Source: Candidatus Methylophosphatis roskildensis (GTDB taxonomy: Bacteria > Pseudomonadota > Gammaproteobacteria > Burkholderiales > Rhodocyclaceae). From it: a DNA stretch of 64,000 bases. Location: the NCBI GenBank assembly GCA_016708905.1, contig JADJEV010000004.1, positions 744,001 to 808,000 on the forward strand. Direction: 5' to 3'. Below are positions 1 to 8,646 of this stretch, one piece after another (within the stretch, counting starts at the first letter, position 1; each line of letters begins with the position of its first letter). The position numbers were made by a program, and so were the translations under genes. The notes beneath the pieces were generated by a model that saw only the letters and a list, made by a program, of their open reading frames with translations, was not told where the DNA came from and made no database searches.

Positions 1-547
1 GGTCTTTCTCCAGACGCTGTTGGCCCTTGCGATAGCCCACCGGGCTGACGACCAACAACTCCCCGCGTCGCGCCTTCTCCCGGCGCGCCTCGACCGAACG
101 CTGACGCAACAGGTCCAGTTCATACTCGTTGAGGCTGCCCTTGAGCCCGAGCAGCAAGCGATCATTGCTTTGCCGCGGTGCATAGACCATCTCCTGATCG
201 ATCAAAACGGTGTCGACGACACGACAGACCTCGACCAACTGTTGCCACTCACGACTATTGCGTGCAAAACGCGAGACTTCACGCGCGGCCACCGCACCGA
301 CCTTGCCCAGGCATACCTCGGCCACCATGCGCTCGAACCCGCTGCGCGTCACCAGACCCGCTGCCGAACGGCCCAGATCCTCATCAACGACTTCGATTTC
401 GCGCCAGCCCAACTGCATCAGACGTTCCCGCATCGCATACTGCAGCTTCTGGCTCTCCAGGTTGTGGCTGACCTGGTAGGCCGAGGACTGACGAACGTAC
501 AGAATGGCCTTGCGCGATAGATGCTGCGTCCTGATCTTCTCACTCAT
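1..547 (-). CDS. Serine recombinase, N-terminal part (runs off the window)
   Basis: Minus-strand reading frame of 182 codons, open at base 1, so the C-terminal part lies outside the window. The N-terminus shows the resolvase fold: AILYVRQSS carries the likely catalytic serine (about residue 21), followed by an NLESQ segment, and SRFARNSREW near residue 92 matches the conserved arginine-rich active-site region. Starts at ATG 547 with AGGAGG six bases upstream, and overlaps the stop of the small upstream gene (ATGAGTGA), indicating translational coupling. Serine recombinases cut and rejoin DNA through a phosphoserine link; this arrangement, with two small genes in front, is seen in integrase/transposase-type members. 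The missing C-terminus prevents a call between resolvase, invertase and large integrase. Confidence 0.85.
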   Translation of the reverse strand, partial: MSEKIRTQHLSRKAILYVRQSSAYQVSHNLESQKLQYAMRERLMQLGWREIEVVDEDLGRSAAGLVTRSGFERMVAEVCLGKVGAVAAREVSRFARNSREWQQLVEVCRVVDTVLIDQEMVYAPRQSNDRLLLGLKGSLNEYELDLLRQRSVEARREKARRGELLVVSPVGYRKGQQRLEKD

Positions 548-732
548 CGCCGGCCTCCTGCAGTGACGGGTGTTCCGCTTTGCGTTCGGCTTGTTCGTTC
601 AACATCCGCGCCAACAATCGCGTTGTCTGCTGCTGCACCTCCGAGGGCAGCTGTTCCCAGCGCGGCCCTTTCAGGGCTCGATTGAAACAAGGGCAGTTGG
701 GTCGCCCCTTGGGGCCTCGGTGGGATTCGCAT
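540..732 (-). pseudogene. Small accessory protein of the recombinase element, frame broken
   Basis: The frame that begins at ATG 732 (AAGGAG seven bases upstream) reads MRIPPRPQGATQLPLFQ. The frame that runs into the recombinase start reads GPRWEQLPSEVQQQ and ends at the TGA at 542-540. The first looks like the natural beginning and the second like the natural end of one protein of about 60-65 residues, with a frame change near 680-690. The W-E-x-L-P-x-E pattern is typical of small proteins encoded directly before element-borne serine recombinases. Its biochemical role is unknown to me. A single-base sequencing error or a true mutation would both explain the break. Confidence 0.5.
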
Positions 733-1030
733 CAGCCGCTCCTTCGGGTAAAAGGGAATCGTGCTGAATTTGTAGCATGGGGGCAGGAGCAGCCCGCGGC
801 CTCGCCGCATACAGAGCCTTCAGCTCGCGTAGCGCATCGATGCTCGCCACCGCCTCTTGCGCCAGGCGCATCTGACAGCACACGGCCGTGTCGAACATCC
901 ACATCGGCACTTCGACGCCGCGACGCTCTCGCTGCGGCTCCAATCCGCACTGGGCCACCATCCGCCCATGACGGTCCCGCTTCGCGTAGATCCACACGAC
1001 GCGGCCGAACCACGGACAGTGCCGACGCAC
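671..1030 (-). CDS. Small DUF5372-like protein of the recombinase element
   Basis: 119 residues from a GTG at 1030; no convincing ATG or ribosome site is visible, so the start is uncertain and could lie a few codons upstream. The conserved-looking core is HCPWFGRVVWIYAKR, then GVEVPMWMFD and a helical segment with a DALREL motif. The spacing around a WFGR motif recalls the small DUF5372-type proteins found next to serine recombinases. The C-terminal 35 residues overlap the next small gene in a different frame and look less constrained. With the two genes downstream it forms a compact minus-strand unit, probably the front of one mobile element. Function unknown. Confidence 0.5.
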   Translation of the reverse strand: MRRHCPWFGRVVWIYAKRDRHGRMVAQCGLEPQRERRGVEVPMWMFDTAVCCQMRLAQEAVASIDALRELKALYAARPRAAPAPMLQIQHDSLLPEGAADANPTEAPRGDPTALVSIEP

Positions 1031-1163
1031 ATGTGCTGAAACCCTGATGCTACAAGGGGTGGGAGCGCGGGCAAGAATATTTTCTTCGCGAAAGGGCTAG
1101 ACAGCCGGATTTCGGTCTTGGATAATCGAGCGTGAGCCAACACGCCTTAAGGGCTTTCACGCG

Positions 1164-2093
1164 ATGTTCCAATCTGATGGGTTGAACCTGTGGCAAGGCA
1201 ATCGCGAGATTGGCGCAGAAGATATTGCCTACATCCGCACTCTGATAGAGCGCTTTCCCAGGTTGGCGCGCTCGGAATTGGCTGACACGCTGTGCGAACA
1301 TCTGGGGTGGCTCACGCCGGCGGGTGCGCCCAAGAAAGAGGCTTGCAGGAAGTTGCTGGCGCGCCTGGAAGCGGGCGGCGAGATTCGTCTGCCGGCGCGG
1401 CGCACACAGGGCGGCGACCAGACGAGCGGGCGGGACAGGGCAGCAACGCCCAGCGTGCCGATTGTCTCGGGTGAGTCGGTGCAGTGCACGTTGGCGCAGC
1501 TTGGGCCGGTGCGCTTGCGCCTGCTTGGGCAGGCGCACGATGTGGCGCAGTGCAATGCCTATGTCGAGCGCTTTCATCCGCTGGGCTACCACAAGCCGTT
1601 TGGCTATTGGGCGCGCTACCGCATTGAGGCCGCCGATCGAAGCCTGGGCTATCTGCTGCTGTGTGGCGCGGCCAGGGCAATCGAGCCGCGTGATCGCTGG
1701 ATCGGCTGGAGTGCGCGCCAGCGCCTGGCGAACCTGCCCTGGGTGGTCAACAATAATCGTTTCCTGGTGTTTCCCTGGGTGCGGATCGAGCACTTGGCCA
1801 GCCATGTGCTGGGCCAGCTGGCACGCCAGTTGGCCGATGACTGGCAGGCGTGCTGGGGATACCGGCCGCTGCTGCTGGAGAGCTTTGTCGATCCGGCGCA
1901 CTATCGCGGCACCTGCTACCGCGGCGCCGGCTGGCAGTTGCTGGGGCACACCAGCGGTCGCGGTTTGGCGCGCCCCGGCAAGCACTATCACAGCTCTGCC
2001 AAGCTGATCTTCGTCAAAGCGCTGCAGGCGCAGTGCCGTCGCCTGCTGTGCTGCGATCAACTCCAGGAAAGGCACGAACCATGGGCAAAGTGA
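1164..2093 (+). CDS. DruA-like DUF4338 protein paired with a transposase
   Basis: 309 residues. The C-terminal two thirds carries the DUF4338 signature: DRWIGWS (about 173), NNNRFLVFP (about 193), LASHVLG, LLLESFVD and a CYRGAGW-LG-T-GRG stretch. The N-terminal 90 residues are helical and look like a DNA-binding region. DUF4338 is the domain of DruA from the Druantia anti-phage system, but no DruB-E genes are present here; instead the stop overlaps the start of a DDE transposase by 13 bases, so the pair is probably one transposable element in which this protein assists transposition or target choice (inference). The same domain is fused to two other transposases in this window (15.1-17.4 kb and 22.2-24.0 kb). 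Confidence 0.8.
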   Translation: MFQSDGLNLWQGNREIGAEDIAYIRTLIERFPRLARSELADTLCEHLGWLTPAGAPKKEACRKLLARLEAGGEIRLPARRTQGGDQTSGRDRAATPSVPIVSGESVQCTLAQLGPVRLRLLGQAHDVAQCNAYVERFHPLGYHKPFGYWARYRIEAADRSLGYLLLCGAARAIEPRDRWIGWSARQRLANLPWVVNNNRFLVFPWVRIEHLASHVLGQLARQLADDWQACWGYRPLLLESFVDPAHYRGTCYRGAGWQLLGHTSGRGLARPGKHYHSSAKLIFVKALQAQCRRLLCCDQLQERHEPWAK

Positions 2094-3615
2094 GCCGGCG
2101 TCCGGCACGAGAGGCGGCCAAGCAAGCGCTTCAAAAAAAACACCAGTACCGTGAGTTGCGCCAGCAACAACAAGCCGCCGGACTCATTGTTCCTGCGCCG
2201 CCGAGCCCAGCCAGCCGCTTAAGCCCTTACCAAAGCGTTGAAGAAGAATGTCACGCGCGCACCGAGGCCGTTACCGAGCAGGCGCGCGTGTTCAGAGCGC
2301 AGCTGCCGACGCTGCTTAAACGACTGCGTCAGATCCAGGACACGCGCAACCCGAAAAAGCTCAAGCACGCGCTGGTGAGCCTGATGCTGTATGGCATCCT
2401 GGTGTTTGTCCTGCACTACAGCTCACGGCGGGAAGCCAACACCGATATCACGCGGCCCATGTTCGAGCACAACCTGCGGCTGCTGTTCCCCGAGTTGGAC
2501 AGTTTGCCCCATGCCGATACGTTGTTTCGTCTGCTGAGCAAGATCGATGTGGGCCAAATCGAGCACGCACATATCGATTTGGTCGAGCGGCTCATCCGCA
2601 AGAAGAAGTTTGCAAACTACCGGATCAATAACTGCTATCCCATCGCCATCGATGGCACGCAGAAGGTGGGCGGCGCCACTTTGTGGAGCGAGTCGCTACA
2701 GGAAAAGCGTCTGTCAGGGTCCGATCAGGACGCGCCCGAGCACGCCCGCTATCAGTACCACGTCTATGTCCTGGAAGCGAACCTGTGCTTTCACAACGGC
2801 ATGGTGATTCCGCTGATGAGCGAGTTTCTCGACTATCAGCACGGTGACACCGAGCAGAACAAGCAGGACTGCGAGCTGCGGGCCTTTCACCGCCTGGCCG
2901 AGCGCATCAAAAAGGCCTTTCCCCGCCTGGCGGTGATGCTGCTGCTTGACGGACTGTATCCCAACGGGCCCGTGCTGGAGCGTTGCCGCGATTATCACTG
3001 GCAGTTCATGATCGTGCTCAAAGACGATTCGCTGCCCACGGTGTGGACGGAATACGGCGCTCTGCTGAAGTTCAAACCCGACAATGAACACCGCCAGAGC
3101 TGGGGCGAGCGAGCGCAGCACTTTCGTTGGGTCAATGACATTCGTTACGAATACGGACCCAACCACCGCCATCACCGCGACGTGCACGTCGTGCTCTGCC
3201 GCGAAAACTGGCAAGCGCTCGACGAGGACGGCGAGATCGTGACAAAGACCGCCAAACATGCCTGGATCTCAAGCCAAAAGCTGCGGCGCGAGAACGTCCA
3301 CCAACGCTGCAATCTGGCGGCGCGTCACCGTTGGGGATCGAGAGCTGCAACCTGGTCGAAAAGCACCACGGTTACCGCTACGAGCATCTCTTCGCCAAGA
3401 ATTGGAACGCGATGCGCGGCTATCATTACCTGATGCGTCTCGCGCACCTGCTCAACACCCTGGCACGCTTCTCGAGCGCGCTGGTCGCGCAGCATCTGGC
3501 GATCGGTGTGCGCGCCTTCATACAATTCGTGCGCAGCACCTATAGCGGCCCATGGCTCGATCCGCCAACGGTCAAACAGCGCATGGAACGTCCGTTCCAG
3601 CTTCGCTTCACCTGA
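2081..3615 (+). pseudogene. DDE transposase with a frameshift near 3335
   Basis: Start ATG 2081 has an AGGAAAGG-like site and lies inside the end of the DruA-like gene. The first frame (to about 3335) shows an RNase H-fold transposase: first Asp in AIDGTQ (about residue 190), second Asp in LLLDGLYPNG. The last acidic residue belongs to GIESCNLVEKHHGY, which is read only in the next frame (3331-3615) after a run of four G. A single missing base there would restore a protein of about 511 residues. The DCELRAF...RL-E...FPRL pattern belongs to a family I know from other bacterial insertion sequences, but I cannot name the IS family. The element probably moved together with the DUF4338 gene. Confidence 0.75.
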
Positions 3616-3880
3616 CAGGCCTGCAAACCGCGCTGTCCCATCCCTGCATTCGCCGCGGGGCCCCGCTATTGCCCGAACGTCACCGGGCTGTCGAATCCGA
3701 CCGGGCCAGCGCTCAGGCGCACTCGCAAAAGCGCCTTCTCGGCCACCTGTTTGACCCAAATCCGCCCGAGTCTTCCGAATAATCGTGCTACAACCTGAAT
3801 CGACGCTATACGTGCGTCGGCACTGAACCACGGATGCCAGGGATAGAGAACTTCTCGGGATTCGGTACTATGGGTGTTCG

Positions 3881-4057
3881 ATTGATGATTTGTACAATAC
3901 CGAGCGGCGCCACAGTGCGCTGGGCTACCTGAGTCCAGCCGAATTCGAGCGACGCTGGCACGCGCCGCAACAGCGCCCATCAGGGTGCGATCCGAGTTAT
4001 CCCCCGTCAGGCGCTTTGCGTTCGTCGCAAGCGACGCACGCGCCCGCCCGGAGATAA
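3881..4057 (+). pseudogene. IS3-family OrfB transposase, C-terminal remnant
   Basis: An open frame of 58 codons reads YNTERRHSALGYLSPAEFE near its start, which is the classical C-terminal end of IS3-family OrfB transposases. The catalytic core and OrfA are absent upstream, so only a 3' scar of the element remains. The tail after the conserved part is unlike the family and probably reads into non-IS sequence before the TAA. The preceding 265 bases (3616-3880) contain no recognisable gene. Confidence 0.8.
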
Positions 4058-4112
4058 CTCTTCGCCAGAGGATCATGGCGTCCACCAAACGGGGACAGGA
4101 TCACCGCAGTCC

Positions 4113-4144
4113 GGTAGGTTGGGCTGAGCGCAGCGAAGCCCAAC
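4113..4144 (+). repeat. REP-like palindrome, family 1, copy 1
   Basis: GGTAGGTTGGGCTGAGCGCA followed by a GCGAAGCCCAAC arm forms an imperfect palindrome (TTGGGCT/AGCCCAA). Related longer copies occur at 21328-21407 and 32942-33020. It sits just downstream of the heme A synthase gene and could act as a 3' hairpin for it. Confidence 0.75.
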
Positions 4145-4156
4145 ATCAACGACTCA

Positions 4157-5144
4157 TCACGAACGTCCACTGTCGCTCGCCAAGCCCAATACCGCAGCCA
4201 GCAGCAGCGCGGCGACCACGTTGTGCGCGAGCGCTGCGGCCAAGGGCAGGGCGCCGATCACGAGGACGACGCCGAACGCCCCCTGGATTAGCAGCAGCAT
4301 TACGATCGCCCCGCCGGCGCGACGGCCGCTGCGCCACGCCGCCATACCCAGCGGTAACAGAACGGCGGCAACGACCAGGGCCCCCGCGCGATGTATGACA
4401 TTCGCCAGCGCAGCGGCCGGGTTGGTGGGTGCCGCCGAGTCGAGCAGCGGTTCGTGCCACGGATTCACGGTCTGCCAGGAGGCGCCGCCGAGGTCGCAAC
4501 TGGCAAGCATGGGGCAACTCAGGCCAGCATAGCTCGCGCTGACCAGGCCACCCAATGCAATTTGGGCGGCGAGCAAAGCCGCGCCCAGCCAGGCCCAGTG
4601 GGCGAGGCGAGGCGAAGCCGTCGTCCCGGCCTGTGTCCGCGGGCGGCTCGCCTGTGCGAGCCGACAACTCAGTGCGAACATGGCGAAGCCGGCCAACAGG
4701 TTGCCCAGGGCGACCGCGGGCACGCGTGAATTCGCCGTCCATAGGCCAAGCATGGCGAGGAACAGCGTCAGGCCGAGCAATGCCAAAGCGATACGACCCT
4801 CGCGCCACAGCACGGGCCGTGTCGTCATCGTCGTCATCACCATCATGATGACGACGATCAGCGCGGCCACCGCGGCGATGCGGTGTACCACCGCGCGCTG
4901 CCGCGGTCGCTGTCGCGGCGTCCGTCTTCGGCGCGATGCCGCCCTGCTGAAGTTCACGCAGGCTCTGCCCGTAGCACTGCGGCCACGGTTGGCAGCCGAG
5001 TCCGGCCTTGGACAGCCGCATGAAGGCGCTCAGGCTGGTGATCGTCAGCACCAGCGCAGCGCAAAGCAGCGCCATGCGATGCAGCAATGCAATGCGCCGA
5101 TCGAGGTGGGTCAAGTCGGAAGCGCTGGCGGCGATGGGTTCCAT
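4157..5144 (-). CDS. ctaA: Heme A synthase (CtaA/COX15), frameshifted
   Basis: Heme A synthase oxidises the C8 methyl of heme O to a formyl group in the membrane. The N-terminal half (ATG 5144) contains a first helix and the RLSKAGLGCQPWPQCYG motif typical of CtaA; the second half, in another frame from about 4890, has AVVHRIAA, GGLVSASYAGLSCP with a paired cysteine, VIHRAGAL and AHNVVAALLLA, giving the four heme-ligand histidines. Joining the two frames near 4890 yields about 330 residues, normal for the family. One base too many in the GC-rich stretch explains the break. Divergent from the heme-copper oxidase operon and probably sharing its regulatory region; it would supply heme A to that enzyme if functional. 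Confidence 0.85.
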
Positions 5145-5183
5145 GGGCGATCACGGCACGAAATTCGCTGAATATCGGCGTTT

Positions 5184-5197
5184 TTGAGCTACATCAA
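5184..5197. promoter_or_regulatory. FNR/DNR-like binding site
   Basis: TTGAGCTACATCAA is a 13/14-type match to the Crp/FNR-family consensus TTGAT-N4-ATCAA (one mismatch in the left half). It lies between the divergent ctaA and the oxidase operon, centred 66 bases before the first ATG at 5257. That fits a site about 41 bases upstream of a start of transcription near 5232. FNR senses lack of oxygen and DNR/NNR sense NO; the sequence does not tell which regulator binds. Confidence 0.55.
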
Positions 5198-5256
5198 TTT
5201 TTTGCAGCTTCGGAGAGACAAAGATTGGATTCTTGTGCTGGTGACAAGGAGAGATC

Positions 5257-5409
5257 ATGAGCGACGAAACCGGAACCGAACCGGTTCCCCTGATGCAGCG
5301 ACTGCTCGACAACCCCTTCCTGCTGCTGTTTCTGGGCGTGATGATACCCATGTTGGTCTATACGCTGTGGGGCGTCATCGACATCCTGACCATCCCGTTG
5401 GCCAAGTAA
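5257..5409 (+). CDS. 50-residue membrane protein at the head of the oxidase operon
   Basis: ATG 5257 is preceded by AAGGAGAG at good spacing, and the stop is 12 bases before the subunit II gene. The product has an acidic N-terminus and then one long hydrophobic segment (FLLLFLGVMIPMLVYTLWG), with a short amphipathic tail. Small single-helix subunits of this kind accompany many heme-copper oxidases and are often missed by gene finders. I cannot assign it to a named family. Its position suggests a structural or assembly subunit of the complex. Confidence 0.75.
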   Translation: MSDETGTEPVPLMQRLLDNPFLLLFLGVMIPMLVYTLWGVIDILTIPLAK

Positions 5410-5421
5410 AGGAGCCCCGAC

Positions 5422-5961
5422 ATGAGCGCCATTCTTCCACCCGCGGAACGCTTGTGGTGGAAACACCCGCTCGACCGCGTCGAGGGTACCTGGATCGTAA
5501 TCGCCCTGATCTGGTGTCTGACCATGTTCTTCATGATGGTCGGCTGGCACATCTACGGCAAGCAGAACCTGTCTACCGAAACCTACCGGACCACGCCAGA
5601 CAAGTTCTCGGCCAAGGCGCAGGCGGTGGTGGACAAGAGGCCGGTTCGCACGGAGACGGCCGATAACATACCGGTCGTGGCGCCACCCCCAGGCGGCGAT
5701 GTCTACCTGATCGCACGGCTGTGGAACTTCTGGCCGATCATCGAGCTGGAAAAGGATAAGACCTACCGGCTGCACCTGACGTCGATGGACTACAACCACG
5801 GATTTTCGCTACAGCCGGCCAATATCAATATCCAGATCGTGCCCGGCTACGAGCATGTGGTGACCATGACGCCCAATCAGTCCGGCACCTACTCGGTGGT
5901 TTGCAATGAATACTGCGGCATCAACCATCACACGATGGTCGGCCGCATCTACGTCAAGTGA
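5422..5961 (+). CDS. CuA-containing subunit II of a heme-copper oxidase/NO reductase
   Basis: 179 residues with one N-terminal membrane helix (about 24-46) and a periplasmic cupredoxin domain. The binuclear CuA site is complete: His126 in YNHGFS, and Cys161, Cys165, His169 and Met172 in CNEYCGINHHTM. It therefore accepts electrons from a soluble donor such as cytochrome c. The small size and single helix are those of B-family (ba3-like) subunit II and of the NorS subunit of sNOR-type NO reductases, not of the larger A-family CoxB. AAAGGAG precedes the ATG at 5422. Followed after 14 bases by subunit I, with which it forms the catalytic core. Confidence 0.88.
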   Translation: MSAILPPAERLWWKHPLDRVEGTWIVIALIWCLTMFFMMVGWHIYGKQNLSTETYRTTPDKFSAKAQAVVDKRPVRTETADNIPVVAPPPGGDVYLIARLWNFWPIIELEKDKTYRLHLTSMDYNHGFSLQPANINIQIVPGYEHVVTMTPNQSGTYSVVCNEYCGINHHTMVGRIYVK

Positions 5962-5975
5962 TGGGGGAGGCGCAG

Positions 5976-7677
5976 ATGTCCATCGCAACAACCTACCGGA
6001 CCTGCCCGCGCTCCGGGCTGCAACTGGAAGCGAATGCCGAGAAGCTGATTCTGGCCAACGCCGTGGCGGCGGTGGTGTTCCTGCTGATCGGCGGCATCCT
6101 GGCGGTCGGCGTGGTGCTGACCCGCTGGCCGACGATTCACTGGCTCGAGGCGGACACCTTTTACCAGGTGCTCACCGCGCACGGCATCGACATGCTGATC
6201 TTCTGGATCATCTTCTTCGAGATCGCAGTGCTCTATTTCTGCTCGTCCACCCTGCTGCGCTGTCGCCTGGCGACACCCAAGATCGCCTGGCTGGCCTTCG
6301 CCCTGATGGTGATCGGTGCGGTGACCAACAACATCGCCGTCTACCAGGGCGGTTCGAGCGTGATGATGACGTCCTACGTGCCGATGATGGCGGCACCGTC
6401 CTTCTACCTCGGCCTGATCCTGTTCGCGGTTGGCGCGCTGATTGGCTGTTTCGTGTTCCTCGGCACACTGGTCGTCGCCAAGCGGGACAAGACCTACCAG
6501 GGCTCGGTGCCGCTGGTCACCTTCGGCGCGATCACCGCCTGCATCATCGCCAGTCCACTGATCGCCTCGGGCGCGATCATCCCTGATCCCGACCTATCTG
6601 ATGTCGATCGGGCTGGTCAAGGAGGTCGACCCGCTGGTCTACCGCACGATCTGGTGGGCATTCGGCCACTCGTCTCAGCAGATCAACGTTGCCGCGCATA
6701 TCTCGATCTGGTATGCGGTGGCCGCGATCGCCTTCGGCGCCAAGCCGATGTCCGAGCGGGTCAGCCGCGGCGCCTTCCTGCTCTACATCCTGTTCCTGCA
6801 ACTGGCCAGCGCCCACCACCTGCTGGCCGACCCGGGCCTGTCGACCAACTGGAAGGTCGTCAATACCAGCTACTTCATGTACTTCGCGGTGCTTGCTTCG
6901 ATGATCCACGGCCTGACCATCCCCGGTGCGATGGAAGTGGCTCAACGCGCGAAGGGTTTCAACAAGGGCCTGTTCGAGTGGCTGCGCAAGGCCCCCTGGG
7001 GTAACCCGGTGTTTTCGGGCGTGTTCATTTCGATCATCGGCTTCGGCTTCCTCGGCGGGATCTCGGGCGTCATGATGGGTACCGAGCAGCTCAACATGAT
7101 CATCCACAACACCATCTACGTGCCGGGGCACTTCCACGCCACGGTGGTGATCGGCACTACGTTGTCATTCATGTCGCTGACCTACTTCCTGATCCCGGTG
7201 CTGTTCCGGCGCGAAATGATCAGCCCGAGCCTGGCCAAGCTGCAGCCCTACCTGTTCGGCCTGTCGATGTACTTCTTCTGCCTGGTGATGATGGGCGCGG
7301 GTACGCTGGGCGTTTCGCGGCGCCACTGGGACATGGCCTTCAATGGCGCGGCACTGGCCTACGAGTGGCCCGGCGCGGCCTACCTGATGATGGGCCTGGT
7401 CGGCATTGCCGGAATCGCAGCGATCGTCGGTGGCGCGATCTACATCTACGTCACGGTCGGCTCGCTGCTGTGGGGCCGCAAGCTCGACGCCGGCGCACCG
7501 AGCGCGAAGTTCACGCCGATCCCGCTGACCGCCCCGACGGTCACGGCGCAGACCTATGGTTCGGCCGGCTTCGCGGCGCCCGGTACCTTCATGCTGGCGA
7601 TGGTGTTCCTGGTGTCCTTCATCCTCTACTACTTCATCAACTGGAAGTATTTGTCGCAGTTGTGGGGCCTGAGTTGA
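5976..7677 (+). CDS. Heme-copper subunit I lacking the active-site tyrosine (sNOR/B-family-like), frameshifted
   Basis: Start ATG 5976 has GGGGGAGG upstream. The protein (about 566 residues) has about 13 hydrophobic segments. Metal ligands are visible: His69 in TAHG (low-spin heme), His231 in the GHSSQQ motif and His280-His281 (CuB), His385 and His387 in HFHAT (high-spin and low-spin heme). The tyrosine that O2 reductases of the A and B families carry four residues after the first CuB histidine is replaced by Gln235. That substitution, with CuA subunit II in front and SenC behind, resembles NorY of sNOR-type nitric oxide reductases. An extra C in the CCC at 6581-6583 shifts the frame; removing it restores a continuous protein. 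O2 reduction by an atypical B-type oxidase remains possible. Confidence 0.8.
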
Positions 7678-7730
7678 TCGGCCGCCGGCCTGGCCGTTTC
7701 GCTCCCGTCCCGGCGCGAAGGACGACGGCA

Positions 7731-8633
7731 GTGAGTTCGACCACACTCGCCCAAGGCGCTCAGCGCAGCCCGGCCCAGTGGATGCGGCTCGTGCTGGGTC
7801 TGTTCAAGCTGCGCATCGGTGTGATGATCATGATCACCGCCCTGGTCGGACTGATCGTCACGCCGGGCTCGGCCCCCGGGCCGGCGCAGGTCGTCGCGCT
7901 CGCGCTGTCGGTTCTGCTCGCCTCGGCGAGCGCAGGCGCTTTCAACCAGTACTTCGAGTACGAGACCGATCGCCTGATGGTGCGCACCCGCACGCGTGCC
8001 TTCGTCACCGGCGCGCTGCCGCACAAGCCGGTCTGGCTGGTGCTGATCGCGGCGCTGCTGATCCTGTCGGTCGGGGCGGCATGGCTGGCGAGCAATGCGG
8101 TAGCGGCGCTGTTCGTATTCCTCGGCGCGTTTTTCTATGGCGTCGTTTACACGGTATGGCTCAAGCGGCGCAGTTGGACGAACATCGTGATCGGCGGCTT
8201 GGCCGGCAGCTTCGCGGTGCTGGCCGGTGGGGCTGCGGTCGACCCGACGCTCGGGCCGTTGCCATTGCTGCTCGCGCTGGTGTTGTTCCTGTGGACGCCA
8301 CCGCACTTCTGGAGCCTGGCCATCGCCAACCACGCCGACTATGCAGCCGCCGGCGTGCCGATGCTGCCGGTCGTGGTTGGGCCGGAGCGTGCCGCGCGCG
8401 TGGTCTACGCCAGCACCGCGGCGCTGCTGCTGGCCTCGCTGCTGCCAGGGCTGTTCGGCGCCGGACCGATCTACCTGGCCGGCGCGCTGGTTGGCGGCGG
8501 GTATTTCCTGTACAAGGCTCGCGCGCTGGCGCGCGCGCCGAGCCGCAAGACGGCAATGGCTTCGTTTTTCGCTTCGCTGCTCCAGCTCAGCCTGCTGCTC
8601 GGCGCGGCGAGCATCGACGGGCTGATCCGTTAG
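7731..8633 (+). CDS. ctaB: Protoheme IX farnesyltransferase (heme O synthase)
   Basis: 300 residues; UbiA-superfamily prenyltransferase that adds a farnesyl group to heme B to make heme O. The Asp-rich prenyl-diphosphate site appears as NQYFEYETDRLMVRT, and WTPPHFWSLAIANHADY is the second diagnostic motif. About eight to nine membrane helices. The chosen start is GTG 7731, because an AAGGA lies ten bases upstream and no ATG occurs before residue 18. Sits between subunit I and the copper chaperone, so it probably makes heme O for the oxidase encoded here, with ctaA converting it to heme A. Confidence 0.93.
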   Translation: MSSTTLAQGAQRSPAQWMRLVLGLFKLRIGVMIMITALVGLIVTPGSAPGPAQVVALALSVLLASASAGAFNQYFEYETDRLMVRTRTRAFVTGALPHKPVWLVLIAALLILSVGAAWLASNAVAALFVFLGAFFYGVVYTVWLKRRSWTNIVIGGLAGSFAVLAGGAAVDPTLGPLPLLLALVLFLWTPPHFWSLAIANHADYAAAGVPMLPVVVGPERAARVVYASTAALLLASLLPGLFGAGPIYLAGALVGGGYFLYKARALARAPSRKTAMASFFASLLQLSLLLGAASIDGLIR

Positions 8634-8646
8634 CGCGATCCGAATC

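Noticed and set aside
1164..2093. A Druantia defence system
   Set aside because: DruA-like domain present, but no DruB, DruC, DruD or large DruE helicase gene is next to it; the neighbour is a transposase.
1050..2108. 352-residue open frame on the minus strand
   Set aside because: Runs antisense to the DUF4338 gene, which has family motifs and a coupled downstream gene; the antisense product is low-complexity with no motif.
3805..3835. GTGCGTCGGCACTG shared with 1015-1030 in opposite orientation, as possible element end
   Set aside because: Only 14 bases match and surrounding bases differ; too short to define an end without comparison to other copies.
4146..5144. Single 332-residue frame through ctaA with an Asp-rich middle
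   Set aside because: Only the first about 85 residues are CtaA-like; the remainder is the wrong frame of the same gene after the frameshift.
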